Source of the DNA: G051903925 sp051903925
GTDB taxonomy: Bacteria; Pseudomonadota; Alphaproteobacteria; Zavarziniales; Zavarziniaceae
Length of the DNA stretch: 64,000 bases
Direction of reading: 5' to 3'
NCBI RefSeq assembly: GCF_051903925.1
Contig: NZ_CP173678.1
Span: forward strand, 1,240,001 to 1,304,000
Under the pieces are notes generated by a model. It made no database searches. It was given only the letters and a program-made list of their open reading frames with translations, and had not been told where the DNA came from. Position numbers and translations under genes: made by a program. Position 1 is the stretch's first letter. The number at the start of each line of letters is the position of its first letter. Below, one piece after another: positions 52,078 through 60,035 of the stretch.

Positions 52078-52683
52078 TCAGTCCAGGCAGGCGGCCTTCA
52101 GCTTGGCGAAGGCCTGGGCGCGGTGGCTGATCGCATCCTTCGCCTCGGGCGTCATCTCGCCAAAGGTCCGGGTGCCGCCGTCGGGCACGAAGACGGGGTC
52201 ATAGCCGAAGCCATGCTCGCCTCGCGGGGGCCAGACGGCCGTGCCGTGCACTTCCCCCCGGAAAGCGACGGCGTCGCCATCGGGCCAGGCGATGGCCAGG
52301 ACGCAGGTGAACCAGGCGCGCCGCGCTTCCGGCGTGGTGGCGCGGCGTGCCTGCAGGGCGGCCTCGACCTTGCGCATGGCGACCGCGAAGTCCTTGGACG
52401 GTGCAGCCCAGCGGGCCGAATAGATGTCGGGGGCACCGCCCAACGCCTCCAGGCTGAAGCCCGAATCGTCGGACAGCGCGGGCAGGCCGGCGGCGTGCGC
52501 CGCGGCACGCGCCTTGAGCAGGGCGTTGGCTTCGAACGTGCTGCCGGTCTCCTCCGGCTCTGGCAGGCCCAGGGCGCCGGCGGAGACGAGTTCGATGCCG
52601 AATGGCGCCATCAGGGCGTGGAATTCCCGGACCTTGCCCGCATTGTGGCTGGCCAGGACCACACGCCCGTGGAGCCGCCGCAT
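52078..52683 (-). CDS. rdgB: XTP/dITP diphosphatase (RdgB/HAM1)
   Basis: 201 residues. It has VLASHNAGKVREF at the N-terminus, DDSGFSLEALGGAPDIYSARWA in the middle and GFGYDPVFVPDGGTRTF near the end, all hallmark HAM1 motifs. It removes non-canonical purine triphosphates such as dITP and XTP. Its start is 1 bp from the stop of rph, so the two are coupled. Confidence 0.96.
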   Translation of the reverse strand: MRRLHGRVVLASHNAGKVREFHALMAPFGIELVSAGALGLPEPEETGSTFEANALLKARAAAHAAGLPALSDDSGFSLEALGGAPDIYSARWAAPSKDFAVAMRKVEAALQARRATTPEARRAWFTCVLAIAWPDGDAVAFRGEVHGTAVWPPRGEHGFGYDPVFVPDGGTRTFGEMTPEAKDAISHRAQAFAKLKAACLD

Positions 52684-52684
52684 G

Positions 52685-53404
52685 TCAGTACAGGCCGAGG
52701 GCCTGGCGCTGGTAGCCGGTCAGGCGGGCAATGCCCTGCTTGGCAAGCGCCAGCATGCCGATCAGCTTGTCCTCGCCAAAGCTGTCGTGCTCGGCCGTGG
52801 CCTGGATCTCGACCAGCGTGCCGCGCCCCGTGATCACGAAGTTCGCGTCGGCGTCGGCCGTCGAATCCTCGGAATAGTCGAGGTCGAGAACCGGCCGCCC
52901 CTTGATCAGGCCGCACGAGATGGCGGCGACTTCCGTAATCATGGGCAGGGCCTGGAGCTGGCCGCGGTTCATCAGCGTCTCGCATGCCTGGTAGAGGGCG
53001 ACATAGGCCCCGGTGATCGAGGCGGTTCGGGTGCCGCCGTCTGCCTGGATCACGTCGCAGTCGATGCGGATCTGCCGCTCGCCCAGCGCCACCAGGTCGA
53101 TCGCGGCACGCAGCGAACGGCCGATCAGGCGCTGGATTTCCTGGGTGCGGCCCGACTGCTTGCCGCGCGAGGCCTCGCGCTCGGTCCGCGTATGCGTGGA
53201 GCGGGGCAGCATGCCATACTCGGCCGTGATCCAGCCGCGGCCCTTGTCGCGCAGCCAGGGCGGCACCCGCGTCTCGACACTGGCCGTGCACAGGACGTGG
53301 GTGTCGCCAAAACGCACCAGGCACGAGCCTTCGGCATATTTGGCGATGCCGGGCTCAAGAGAGACAGGGCGAAGCGCGTCGTCTGCGCGGCCATCATTAC
53401 GCAT
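52685..53404 (-). CDS. rph: Ribonuclease PH
   Basis: 239 residues, the full family length. Key parts are RFGDTHVLCTASVE, GWITAEYGMLPRSTHTR, GRTQEIQRLIGRSLRA (phosphate-binding Arg region), DCDVIQADGGTRTASITG and DLDYSEDSTADADANFV. It trims tRNA 3' ends phosphorolytically. The start at 53404 has CAGGAG upstream. It is divergent from hrcA, the usual order in alphaproteobacteria. Confidence 0.96.
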   Translation of the reverse strand: MRNDGRADDALRPVSLEPGIAKYAEGSCLVRFGDTHVLCTASVETRVPPWLRDKGRGWITAEYGMLPRSTHTRTEREASRGKQSGRTQEIQRLIGRSLRAAIDLVALGERQIRIDCDVIQADGGTRTASITGAYVALYQACETLMNRGQLQALPMITEVAAISCGLIKGRPVLDLDYSEDSTADADANFVITGRGTLVEIQATAEHDSFGEDKLIGMLALAKQGIARLTGYQRQALGLY

Positions 53405-53492
53405 GCGGCAAGGCTCCTGCCCGAAAAGCTGACTGACATAATGTGTCGGCGCGCCCACGTAAAGGCGAACCGCCCGAAGGCACGGGGCCGAA

Positions 53493-53521
53493 TTGACGCT
53501 TGGCCCCTGTCTCCCTAGATT
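53493..53521 (+). promoter_or_regulatory. Promoter of hrcA (TTGACG-N17-TAGATT)
   Basis: TTGACG at 53493-53498 and TAGATT at 53516-53521 with 17-bp spacing, 22 nt before the hrcA start. The -10 region CCCTAGATTT also resembles the RpoH (heat-shock sigma) -10 consensus, so dual use is possible. No CIRCE inverted repeat (TTAGCACTC-N9-GAGTGCTAA) is seen here. Confidence 0.6.
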
Positions 53522-53542
53522 TCGCGCGGATGACCGGACCCC

Positions 53543-54574
53543 ATGATGATCCAGGAGCTTAACGAACGATCCCGCCAGATCTTCCGCTACATCGTCGAAT
53601 CGTACCTGGAGACGGGTGAGCCCATCGGCTCGCGCACGCTGTCGCAGAAGCTGCGCTACAACCTCTCGCCGGCGTCGATCCGCAACACGATGTCGGACCT
53701 GGAACAGGCGGGGCTGTTGTTCTCGCCCCATACCTCGGCCGGTCGCGTGCCGACGGAGGCGGGCCTGCGCATGTTCGTCGACGGCCTGCTGGAGATCGGC
53801 AACCTGACCCCGGACGAGCGGCAGTCGATCGCCGCCCGCGTCACAGAAAGCGGCCGCACGGTCGAGGACATGCTGACCGAGGCGACGCGCATGCTCTCTG
53901 GCCTGTCGCACTGCGCAGGGCTGGTCCTGGCGCCCAAGCAGGACAAGCCGCTGCGCCATGTCGAGTTCGTGGGACTGTCGGATACCCGTGCCCTGGTCGT
54001 GATCGTGACGGTCGACGGCACGGTCGAGAACCGGGTGATCGAACTCGAACCCGGCATGACGCCCAGCACGCTGCGCCAGGCCACCAACTACCTGAACGCG
54101 CGCGTGGCCGGCCGCACCATCGCCGAGGCCCGGGGCCAGATCACGGCGGAGCTGGAGCGCAACCGGGCCGAGCTGGACCTGCTGTCCGCGCGGCTGGTCG
54201 AGGCGGGGCTGGCGGTGCGCGGCGGCGACGCCATGACCCTGATCATCAGCGGCCAGGCCCGGCTGCTGGAGGAACTGAGTGCGGTCGAGGACCTTGAACG
54301 GGTGCGCCGCCTGTTCGACGACCTGGAGGCCAAGCGCGACCTGGCCGCCCTGCTCGACCGGGCGCAGGAGGCGGAGGGCGTGCGCATCTTCATCGGGTCC
54401 GAGAACCAGCTGTTCAGCCTGTCGGGCTCGTCCGTGATCGTGGCGCCGTTCGGCACCGCGCAGGACCAGATCCTGGGCGTGATCGGCGTCATCGGACCCA
54501 CGCGGGTCAATTACGGCCGCGTCATCCCCATGGTCGACTACACGGCCAAGGTGATCGGCCGGCTGATCGGTTGA
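53543..54574 (+). CDS. hrcA: Heat-inducible transcriptional repressor HrcA
   Basis: 343 residues. The winged helix is at the N-terminus (YIVESYLETGEPIGSRTLSQKLRYNLSPASIRNTMSDLEQAGLLFSPHTSAGRVPTE), with the HrcA GAF-like core and dimer parts behind (GAFGT-like end: VIVAPFGTAQDQILGVIGVIGPTRVNYGRVIPMVDY). It normally represses groESL through the CIRCE element. ATG 53543 or 53546 begins it. A hairpin with a short T-run separates it from grpE. Confidence 0.95.
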   Translation: MMIQELNERSRQIFRYIVESYLETGEPIGSRTLSQKLRYNLSPASIRNTMSDLEQAGLLFSPHTSAGRVPTEAGLRMFVDGLLEIGNLTPDERQSIAARVTESGRTVEDMLTEATRMLSGLSHCAGLVLAPKQDKPLRHVEFVGLSDTRALVVIVTVDGTVENRVIELEPGMTPSTLRQATNYLNARVAGRTIAEARGQITAELERNRAELDLLSARLVEAGLAVRGGDAMTLIISGQARLLEELSAVEDLERVRRLFDDLEAKRDLAALLDRAQEAEGVRIFIGSENQLFSLSGSSVIVAPFGTAQDQILGVIGVIGPTRVNYGRVIPMVDYTAKVIGRLIG

Positions 54575-54600
54575 GGGCAGGGAAGGTCCGCTTCCCGCCC
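54575..54600 (+). terminator. Terminator-like hairpin between hrcA and grpE
   Basis: GGGC-A-GGGAAG (54575-54585) pairs with CTTCCC-GCCC (54591-54600) around a 5-nt loop with one bulged A, followed by GTTTCTT. It begins immediately after the hrcA stop (TGA 54572-54574), so it may attenuate read-through into grpE. Confidence 0.5.
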
Positions 54601-54629
54601 GTTTCTTGGCAAGGACAGGGTTGTTGAGC

Positions 54630-55229
54630 ATGAACGAACAGGACCAGACGCCGCCGCCCGAGGAGAAGCCGGCGGAGGGCAATGGCGAGATCCGGGCCGA
54701 GGCGCAGACCCCGGAGCCCGCGGCCGAGGCGCCGCCGGCCGAGGATGCGTCGGCCGTTCTCATCGCCGAGCTGAAGGACCGGCTCCTGCGCGCCATGGCC
54801 GAGACGGAGAACGTGCGGCGGCGCGCGGAGCGTGAGCGCGAGGACCAGGCCAAGTACGCCGTGACCGGCTTTGCCCGCGAACTGTGCCAGGTGGCGGACA
54901 ACCTGCGCCGCGCGGTCGAGGCGGTGCCCGCGGACGAGCGGCGCGAGGGCAGCACCGTCGCCACCCTGCTGGACGGCGTGGAACTGACCGAGCGAAGCCT
55001 GCTATCGGCCTTCGAGAAGCATGGCATCCGGGTGGTGAACCCGCTGGGCCAGCGCTTCGACAGCAATTTCCATCAGGCGATGTTCGAGGTGCCGGGCACC
55101 GACCAGCCGGCGGGTACCGTCGTCCAGGTCATCCAGATCGGCTACGTGATCCACGACCGCCTGCTGCGCCCCGCCCTGGTCGGCGTCGCCCAGGGCCAGC
55201 CGGCGCCCCGCGTCGATACGGTGGCGTGA
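54630..55229 (+). CDS. grpE: Nucleotide exchange factor GrpE
   Basis: 199 residues. The N-terminal 45 residues are disordered (Glu/Pro/Ala-rich), followed by the long dimer helix (LRAMAETENVRRRAEREREDQAKYAVTGFARELCQVADNLRRAVEA), then the beta domain with FEKHGIRVVNPLGQRFDSNFHQAMFEVP and VVQVIQIGYVIHDRLLRPALVGVA. It releases ADP from DnaK. ATG 54630 is preferred to the upstream TTG 54606. Confidence 0.95.
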   Translation: MNEQDQTPPPEEKPAEGNGEIRAEAQTPEPAAEAPPAEDASAVLIAELKDRLLRAMAETENVRRRAEREREDQAKYAVTGFARELCQVADNLRRAVEAVPADERREGSTVATLLDGVELTERSLLSAFEKHGIRVVNPLGQRFDSNFHQAMFEVPGTDQPAGTVVQVIQIGYVIHDRLLRPALVGVAQGQPAPRVDTVA

Positions 55230-55290
55230 AACGAGGGCTCAGAGCCTGATGGTTGTGGGTGCGATCGCGCCCACAGACCCAACTGAACAA

Positions 55291-55394
55291 CCTCATCCTG
55301 AGGAGGCGGCTCTGCCGCCGTCTCGAAGGATGGGCCGCCAGCGCTGGTGGCCCATCCTTCGAGGCTACGCTGCGCTCCGCACCTCAGGATGAGG
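55291..55394. repeat. 104-bp nested palindromic repeat
   Basis: The outer arms CCTCATCCTGAGG (55291-55303) and CCTCAGGATGAGG (55382-55394) are perfect 13-bp inverted repeats. The inner arms CTCGAAGGATGGGCC (55322-55336) and GGCCCATCCTTCGAG (55349-55363) are perfect over 15 bp, with a CCAGCGCTGG palindrome at the centre. The form is that of dispersed palindromic repeats of alphaproteobacterial genomes (MITE- or REP-like). It lies between grpE and the convergent small ORF; the rest of the 221-bp gap has no gene. Confidence 0.85.
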
Positions 55395-55450
55395 TCGTCA
55401 GAATAGGCATCGGACTATGGGGATCCGGTTTCGCCTGAACATGGTCCGCA

Positions 55451-55678
55451 TTAATTTTCACACAGACCGTCTGAACTAAGGTCTGGATGTTCGCGGACAA
55501 CCTGGAAGTAGAAATGTTCGGACAAAGTCCTCATGACTTCTCCGACGGCGCACAAAAGTTCCGTCCGCTGGTGGTCATCGCCGATTGCCCGGACCGCTTC
55601 GTCGAGCCTACTGATCGCTGGATCGAAGCTGGCGACTGCATCGAGCAAGCGTTTCGCTTCATCTCCGGTCAGGCTCAT
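55451..55678 (-). CDS. Small hypothetical protein, 75 aa
   Basis: Start ATG 55678 is supported by GAAGGAG 7 nt upstream. The peptide (MSLTGDEAKRLLDAVASF, then SEHFYFQVVREHPDL near the end) is helical, acidic and cytosolic. No family is recognised. Base composition is lower in GC than the surroundings, hinting at acquisition or relaxed selection. It overlaps the end of the gene upstream by 20 bp, so the pair is likely co-translated. Confidence 0.6.
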   Translation of the reverse strand: MSLTGDEAKRLLDAVASFDPAISRLDEAVRAIGDDHQRTELLCAVGEVMRTLSEHFYFQVVREHPDLSSDGLCEN

Positions 55679-55829
55679 CCCTGACTCCTTCGGCATCCGC
55701 CTTATCCCCACCCGCTGGTGGCTTCCCCTTCGGCTTGGGCACTGCGGCCTGGCCCTTGCGGCGGCGGAGGTTGGCGCGGAGCGCTTCGGCCAGGCGCTGC
55801 TCCCGCGCGGAATCCTTGACGTCACCCAT
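55659..55829 (-). CDS. Small basic protein, 56 aa
   Basis: MGDVKDSAREQRLAEALR followed by ANLRRRKGQ is a short basic helix pattern seen in many alphaproteobacterial small proteins of unknown function; the C-terminal half is Lys/Pro/Gly-rich and probably disordered. It is first of an overlapping pair on the minus strand, divergent from the acyl-CoA ligase at 55891 (61-bp gap). RNA or ribosome association is a guess only. Confidence 0.6.
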   Translation of the reverse strand: MGDVKDSAREQRLAEALRANLRRRKGQAAVPKPKGKPPAGGDKADAEGVRDEPDRR

Positions 55830-55890
55830 GGCGGGATGCTTCACCGCAGCCGGGGACGCGCTGGCTGCGCACACCATGGGAGGAGACAAC

Positions 55891-57432
55891 ATGCATCCGG
55901 GCATCCATGCCAAGGCCAATCCGCAAAAGCCGGCCTACATCATGGCGGGCAGCGGCACGGTCGTCACCTATGGCGAGCTGGACGCCCAGTCGAACCGCAT
56001 CGCGCATCTGTTCCGCAAGCTGGGCCTGCGGCACGAGGACAGCGTCGCGATCTTCCTGGAGAACCACCCCCTCTACCTCCAGATCGCCTGGGGCGCCCAT
56101 CGCGCCGGCCAGGTCTATACCGCGATCAGCAGCCGCCTGACCCAGGCCGAGGCCGAGTACATCGTCAACGACTGCGGGGCCAAGGTGTTCATCGCCTCCA
56201 AGGCGACGGCCGAGGTGGCGCAGAAGCTGGTCGCCGCCTGCCCCAATGTCGTGAAGTTCCTGATGCTGGACGACGTCGCCCCCGGCTTCGAGAGCTTTGA
56301 GGAAGCCCTTGAGGGCCTGCCCACCACGCCGATCGCCGACGAGCTCGAGGGCGGCGACATGCTCTATTCGTCCGGCACGACGGGCCGGCCCAAGGGCGTG
56401 AAGATCCCCCTAAAGCATGAGCCGTTGGGCACGCCCAACAGCCTCTTCAACCTGTCCGTCGCCCTCTACAAGATGGATGAGAGCGTCATCTACCTGTCGC
56501 CGGCGCCGCTCTATCATGCCGCTCCCCTGCGCTTCAACATGACGGTCATGCGCATGGGCGGCACCTCCATCATCATGGAGCACTTCGACGCCGAGCAGTA
56601 CCTGGCCCTGGTCGAGCGCTACAAGGTCACCCACAGCCAGCTGGTGCCGACCATGTTCGTGCGCATGCTGAAGCTCCCGGAGGCGGTCCGCGCGAAGTAC
56701 GACCTGTCGACACTGCGCGTGGCGATCCACGCCGCCGCTCCCTGCCCGATCCCGGTCAAGGAGCAGATGATCGCCTGGTGGGGCCCGATCATCCTGGAAT
56801 ACTACGCGGGGACCGAGGGCAACGGCTTCTGTGCCATCACGTCGGAGGAATGGCTGACGCACAAGGGCTCGGTCGGGCGCTCATTCATGGGCGAGCTGCA
56901 CATCCTGGACGACGACGGGACGGAGCAGCCGACGGGAGAGCCAGGCGGCATCTATTTCGCCAACGGCAATGCCTTTGCCTATCACAACGATCCGGAAAAG
57001 ACGAAGTCCAGCCAGAATGCGCAAGGCTGGTCGACTTTGGGCGACATCGGCTATGTCGACGCGGAAGGGTACCTGTACCTGACCGACCGCAAGGCGAACA
57101 TGATCATCTCGGGCGGGGTCAACATCTATCCGCAGGAGGCTGAGAACCTGCTCGTGACGCATCCAAAGGTGCAGGACGTCGCCGTATTCGGCGTCCCCAA
57201 CGAGGATTTCGGCGAGGAGGTCAAGGCCGTCGTCCAGCCGGTCGACATGGCCGAGGCGGGGCCGGCACTGGCCGAGGAGCTGATCGCCTTCTGCCGGTCG
57301 CAGCTCTCGCCCATCAAGTGCCCGCGCTCGATCGACTTCGAGGCGGAATTGCCGCGCCACCCGACGGGCAAGCTCTACAAGCGCCTGCTCAAGGACCGCT
57401 ACTGGGCCGGCCACAAGAACCGGCTGCTTTAG
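55891..57432 (+). CDS. AMP-dependent acyl-CoA synthetase/ligase
   Basis: 513 residues. The ANL superfamily P-loop is YSSGTTGRPKGVK (about 168-180). It has EYYAGTEGNG (A5 motif), GWSTLGDIGYVDAEGYLYLTDRKANMIISGGVNIYP (A7/A8 hinge) and the C-terminal Lys in RHPTGKLYKRLLKD (A10). It adenylates a carboxylic acid and joins it to CoA. GGAGGAGACAAC precedes ATG 55891. Chain-length or aromatic preference is unknown. It is convergent with the acetyltransferase gene. Confidence 0.93.
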   Translation: MHPGIHAKANPQKPAYIMAGSGTVVTYGELDAQSNRIAHLFRKLGLRHEDSVAIFLENHPLYLQIAWGAHRAGQVYTAISSRLTQAEAEYIVNDCGAKVFIASKATAEVAQKLVAACPNVVKFLMLDDVAPGFESFEEALEGLPTTPIADELEGGDMLYSSGTTGRPKGVKIPLKHEPLGTPNSLFNLSVALYKMDESVIYLSPAPLYHAAPLRFNMTVMRMGGTSIIMEHFDAEQYLALVERYKVTHSQLVPTMFVRMLKLPEAVRAKYDLSTLRVAIHAAAPCPIPVKEQMIAWWGPIILEYYAGTEGNGFCAITSEEWLTHKGSVGRSFMGELHILDDDGTEQPTGEPGGIYFANGNAFAYHNDPEKTKSSQNAQGWSTLGDIGYVDAEGYLYLTDRKANMIISGGVNIYPQEAENLLVTHPKVQDVAVFGVPNEDFGEEVKAVVQPVDMAEAGPALAEELIAFCRSQLSPIKCPRSIDFEAELPRHPTGKLYKRLLKDRYWAGHKNRLL

Positions 57433-57451
57433 CGCCGGGAGAGCGGTGTCC

Positions 57452-57913
57452 TCAGCCCTCCAGCGCCTTCTCGAAGCAGTTGGAGCGGGGGTCGTCCTTG
57501 TAGGGACCGAAGGCGGGAATGCGGCGCCAGCCGGCAGACTGGTAGAGGCCCAGCGCCTCCTGCTGCTGGCCGCCGGTCTCCAGCACGCCGCGCCTGTGGC
57601 CGCGCTTGAAGGCCTCCGCCTCCAGGAAGTCGAGCATGGCGCGGCCATAGCCCTTCCCCCGATGGCCGGGGGCCACGAACATGCGCTTGATCTCGGCTGC
57701 CCCTTCGAACGGCTGGAAGCCGCCGGAGACGGCGGGCTGGCCGTCGATCTCGCCAATGGCGAACAGGCCGCCATCGGCCTCGAACGTGGCGGGCGTGATG
57801 CCGTTGATCGGCTGTCCCGGATAGCGACGCTGAAGGTCCTGGTCCAGGGCCGCCATCAGGGCGGCGGCTTCGGGTGCGGTCGCGGACACGACGCGAATGA
57901 CGAGGGCGCTCAT
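57452..57913 (-). CDS. GNAT-family N-acetyltransferase
   Basis: 153 residues. The acetyl-CoA pyrophosphate loop is MFVAPGHRGKGYGRAMLDFLE (about 79-98; R-G-x-G-x-G). The C-terminal strand reads GLYQSAGWRRIPAFGPYKDDPRSNCFEKAL, a pattern common in small-molecule acetyltransferases. It stands between the convergent ligase and the antiporter; substrate unknown. Confidence 0.9.
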   Translation of the reverse strand: MSALVIRVVSATAPEAAALMAALDQDLQRRYPGQPINGITPATFEADGGLFAIGEIDGQPAVSGGFQPFEGAAEIKRMFVAPGHRGKGYGRAMLDFLEAEAFKRGHRRGVLETGGQQQEALGLYQSAGWRRIPAFGPYKDDPRSNCFEKALEG

Positions 57914-57986
57914 GCCCGCAGTCTAGCACCCCCGATGCTGCGTTGCAGCATTTCCCCGCCGCGACGCTTCGTCAGGTGGCGCGGGC

Positions 57987-59849
57987 TCAGGGTGCCGGAC
58001 CGGGCCTGGGCGCCTCGTCACCCTCGGGCTGGGTCTGGTCGCCGGGCGGCGGGTCGACCGGACTGACGGAATCGATGATCGGCCCTTCGCGCATGGGGTC
58101 GTAGTCGGGCGGAACGGCCGGCGCGTCGGCGCTCTCGGCTGCCTTGGCTAGGTCCAGGGCGGCGCGGTTCGCTGCATGCAGCAGCATGCCCTGGGCGATC
58201 TCGCGCTCGCCCATGATGATGCGCGTGGCGCCGTGGCGCAGCAGGTGGTCGACCTGCTCGTCCGTATGGGCGCGGGCGACGATGTCCAGCCCGGGGTTCA
58301 GCACGCGGGCCTTTTCCGCGATCTGCCCGCCCTCGAACCCATCGGGCACCGTCACGAACAACTGCGAGGCAGCCTCCAGGTTCGCGGCGGAGAGGACGTC
58401 GTTGTCGACGGCGTGGCCGGTGATGACGTCGGCACCGTCGCGCCGGGCGGCGGCCACGCCGTCGGGGCGCAACTCGATCACCACCATGGGCACGCCGCGA
58501 TCCTTCAGCCCCGCGCCCACCAGGCTGCCCACGCGGCCATAGCCGATGACGACCGCATGGTCGCTCAATGTGGTCGGCACCAGGTCGATCTCGGCCTTGG
58601 CTGGGGCTGCCTCCGGTGCCGCGGCCTGGGGCTTGCGGCGATCCAGCAGCATGAAGCCGATCGGGTTCAGCAGGATCGAGACCATGGCGCCGGCCAGGAT
58701 GAGGTCGCGCCCGGCCTCCGGCAGAACGCCCAGGCCTACGCCAAGGCTGGCCAGGATGAACGAGAATTCGCCGATCTGGGCCAGGCTTGCCGAGATCATC
58801 AGGGCGGTCTGGTTCGAATGGCCGAACATCCGCACGATCGCGAAGGCGGCCGCCGACTTGCCCAGGACGATGATGGCGACGGTGCCCAACACGGCCAGCG
58901 GCTCGCGCAGCAGGATCGCCGGGTCGAACAGCATGCCGACGGAGACGAAGAACAGCACCGCGAAGGCGTCGCGCAGGGGCAGCGTCTCTTCCGCTGCCCG
59001 GTGGCTGAGTTCGGATTCGCTCAGGACCATGCCGGCGAAGAAGGCGCCCAGCGCGAAGGACACGCCGAACAGGGTGGAGGCGCCAAAGGCAACGCCCAGC
59101 GCAATGGCCAGCACCGCCAGGCGGAACAGCTCGCGCGAGCCGGTATGGGCAACCCAGTGCAGGATCCAGGGAATGATGCGGCGCCCGAACACCAGCATCA
59201 GGGCGACGAAGGCCGCCACCTTGCCCAGCGTGATGAGAAGCGGCCCGACCAGGCCGATCTCCCGCTCCAGGATCTGGGCCGCCTCGCCCTGCGTCGCCTC
59301 CAGCACCTGTTCGGCCGCTGGCGTGCCCAGGGCTCCCGCCACGGCGGGCAGCAGGACAAGCGCCAGGACCATCGCCAGGTCCTCGACGATCAGCCAGCCG
59401 ACCGCGATGCGGCCGCGATCCGTCTCGACCAGGCGACGTTCCTGGAGCGCGCGGAGCAGTACGACGGTCGAGGCGACGGAGAGGGCCAGGCCGAAGACCA
59501 GGCCTTCAGGCGTGGACCAGCCCATGGCCAAGGCCAGGCCCCAACCCATGGCGGTGGCGACCGCGATCTGGACCACGGCGCCGGGCAGTGCGATCAGGCG
59601 CACCGCCAGCAGGTCCTTGAGCGAAAAATGCAGACCGACGCCGAACATCAGCAGGATGACGCCAAGTTCCGCCAGTTCGCTGGCCAGGTTCAGGTCGGCG
59701 ACGAAGCCAGGCGTGAAGGGCCCGGCTACGACGCCGGCCAGCAGATAGCCGACCAGGGGCGACAGGCGCAACCGATGCGCGATGGCGCCGAATATGAATG
59801 CAAGAACAAGGCCTGCGACAAGAGTTCCGATCAATGGTCCGTAGTGCAT
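57987..59849 (-). CDS. KefB/YbaL-type cation:proton antiporter with RCK (TrkA-N) domain
   Basis: 620 residues. Twelve to thirteen transmembrane helices in the first 400 residues (Na_H_exchanger family: LSPLVGYLLAGVVAGP, VGWLIVEDLAMVLALVLL, FALGAFFAGMVLSESELSHRAAEETLPLRDAFAVLFFVSVGM). A Rossmann TrkA-N domain (about 425-540; HAVVIGYGRVGSLVGAGL) follows, and an acidic Pro-rich tail of about 50 residues. It probably exchanges K+ or Na+ for H+. Gene order resembles ybaL. ATG 59849 has AAAGGGAG upstream. Confidence 0.92.
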   Translation of the reverse strand: MHYGPLIGTLVAGLVLAFIFGAIAHRLRLSPLVGYLLAGVVAGPFTPGFVADLNLASELAELGVILLMFGVGLHFSLKDLLAVRLIALPGAVVQIAVATAMGWGLALAMGWSTPEGLVFGLALSVASTVVLLRALQERRLVETDRGRIAVGWLIVEDLAMVLALVLLPAVAGALGTPAAEQVLEATQGEAAQILEREIGLVGPLLITLGKVAAFVALMLVFGRRIIPWILHWVAHTGSRELFRLAVLAIALGVAFGASTLFGVSFALGAFFAGMVLSESELSHRAAEETLPLRDAFAVLFFVSVGMLFDPAILLREPLAVLGTVAIIVLGKSAAAFAIVRMFGHSNQTALMISASLAQIGEFSFILASLGVGLGVLPEAGRDLILAGAMVSILLNPIGFMLLDRRKPQAAAPEAAPAKAEIDLVPTTLSDHAVVIGYGRVGSLVGAGLKDRGVPMVVIELRPDGVAAARRDGADVITGHAVDNDVLSAANLEAASQLFVTVPDGFEGGQIAEKARVLNPGLDIVARAHTDEQVDHLLRHGATRIIMGEREIAQGMLLHAANRAALDLAKAAESADAPAVPPDYDPMREGPIIDSVSPVDPPPGDQTQPEGDEAPRPGPAP

Positions 59850-60035
59850 TCGTCTCCCTTTGCAGCCCGGCGCGGTTGCCCCGTTCATTATGCAGGGTGA
59901 ACGTTCCGCGCTGGCCCCTGCATTGCCCTGTGTGACGAAAAAGCCCGTGCGGTGTGGCATGTCTGCGCCCCCGCGCAGGCGGTTGACAGGACCCGCGGCC
60001 AGTTCCTCAACTAGCCCGTCAACAGGGGGCAAGCC

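Noticed and set aside
53405..53542. CIRCE element in front of hrcA
   Set aside because: No TTAGCACTC-N9-GAGTGCTAA or close variant exists in this gap or before grpE.
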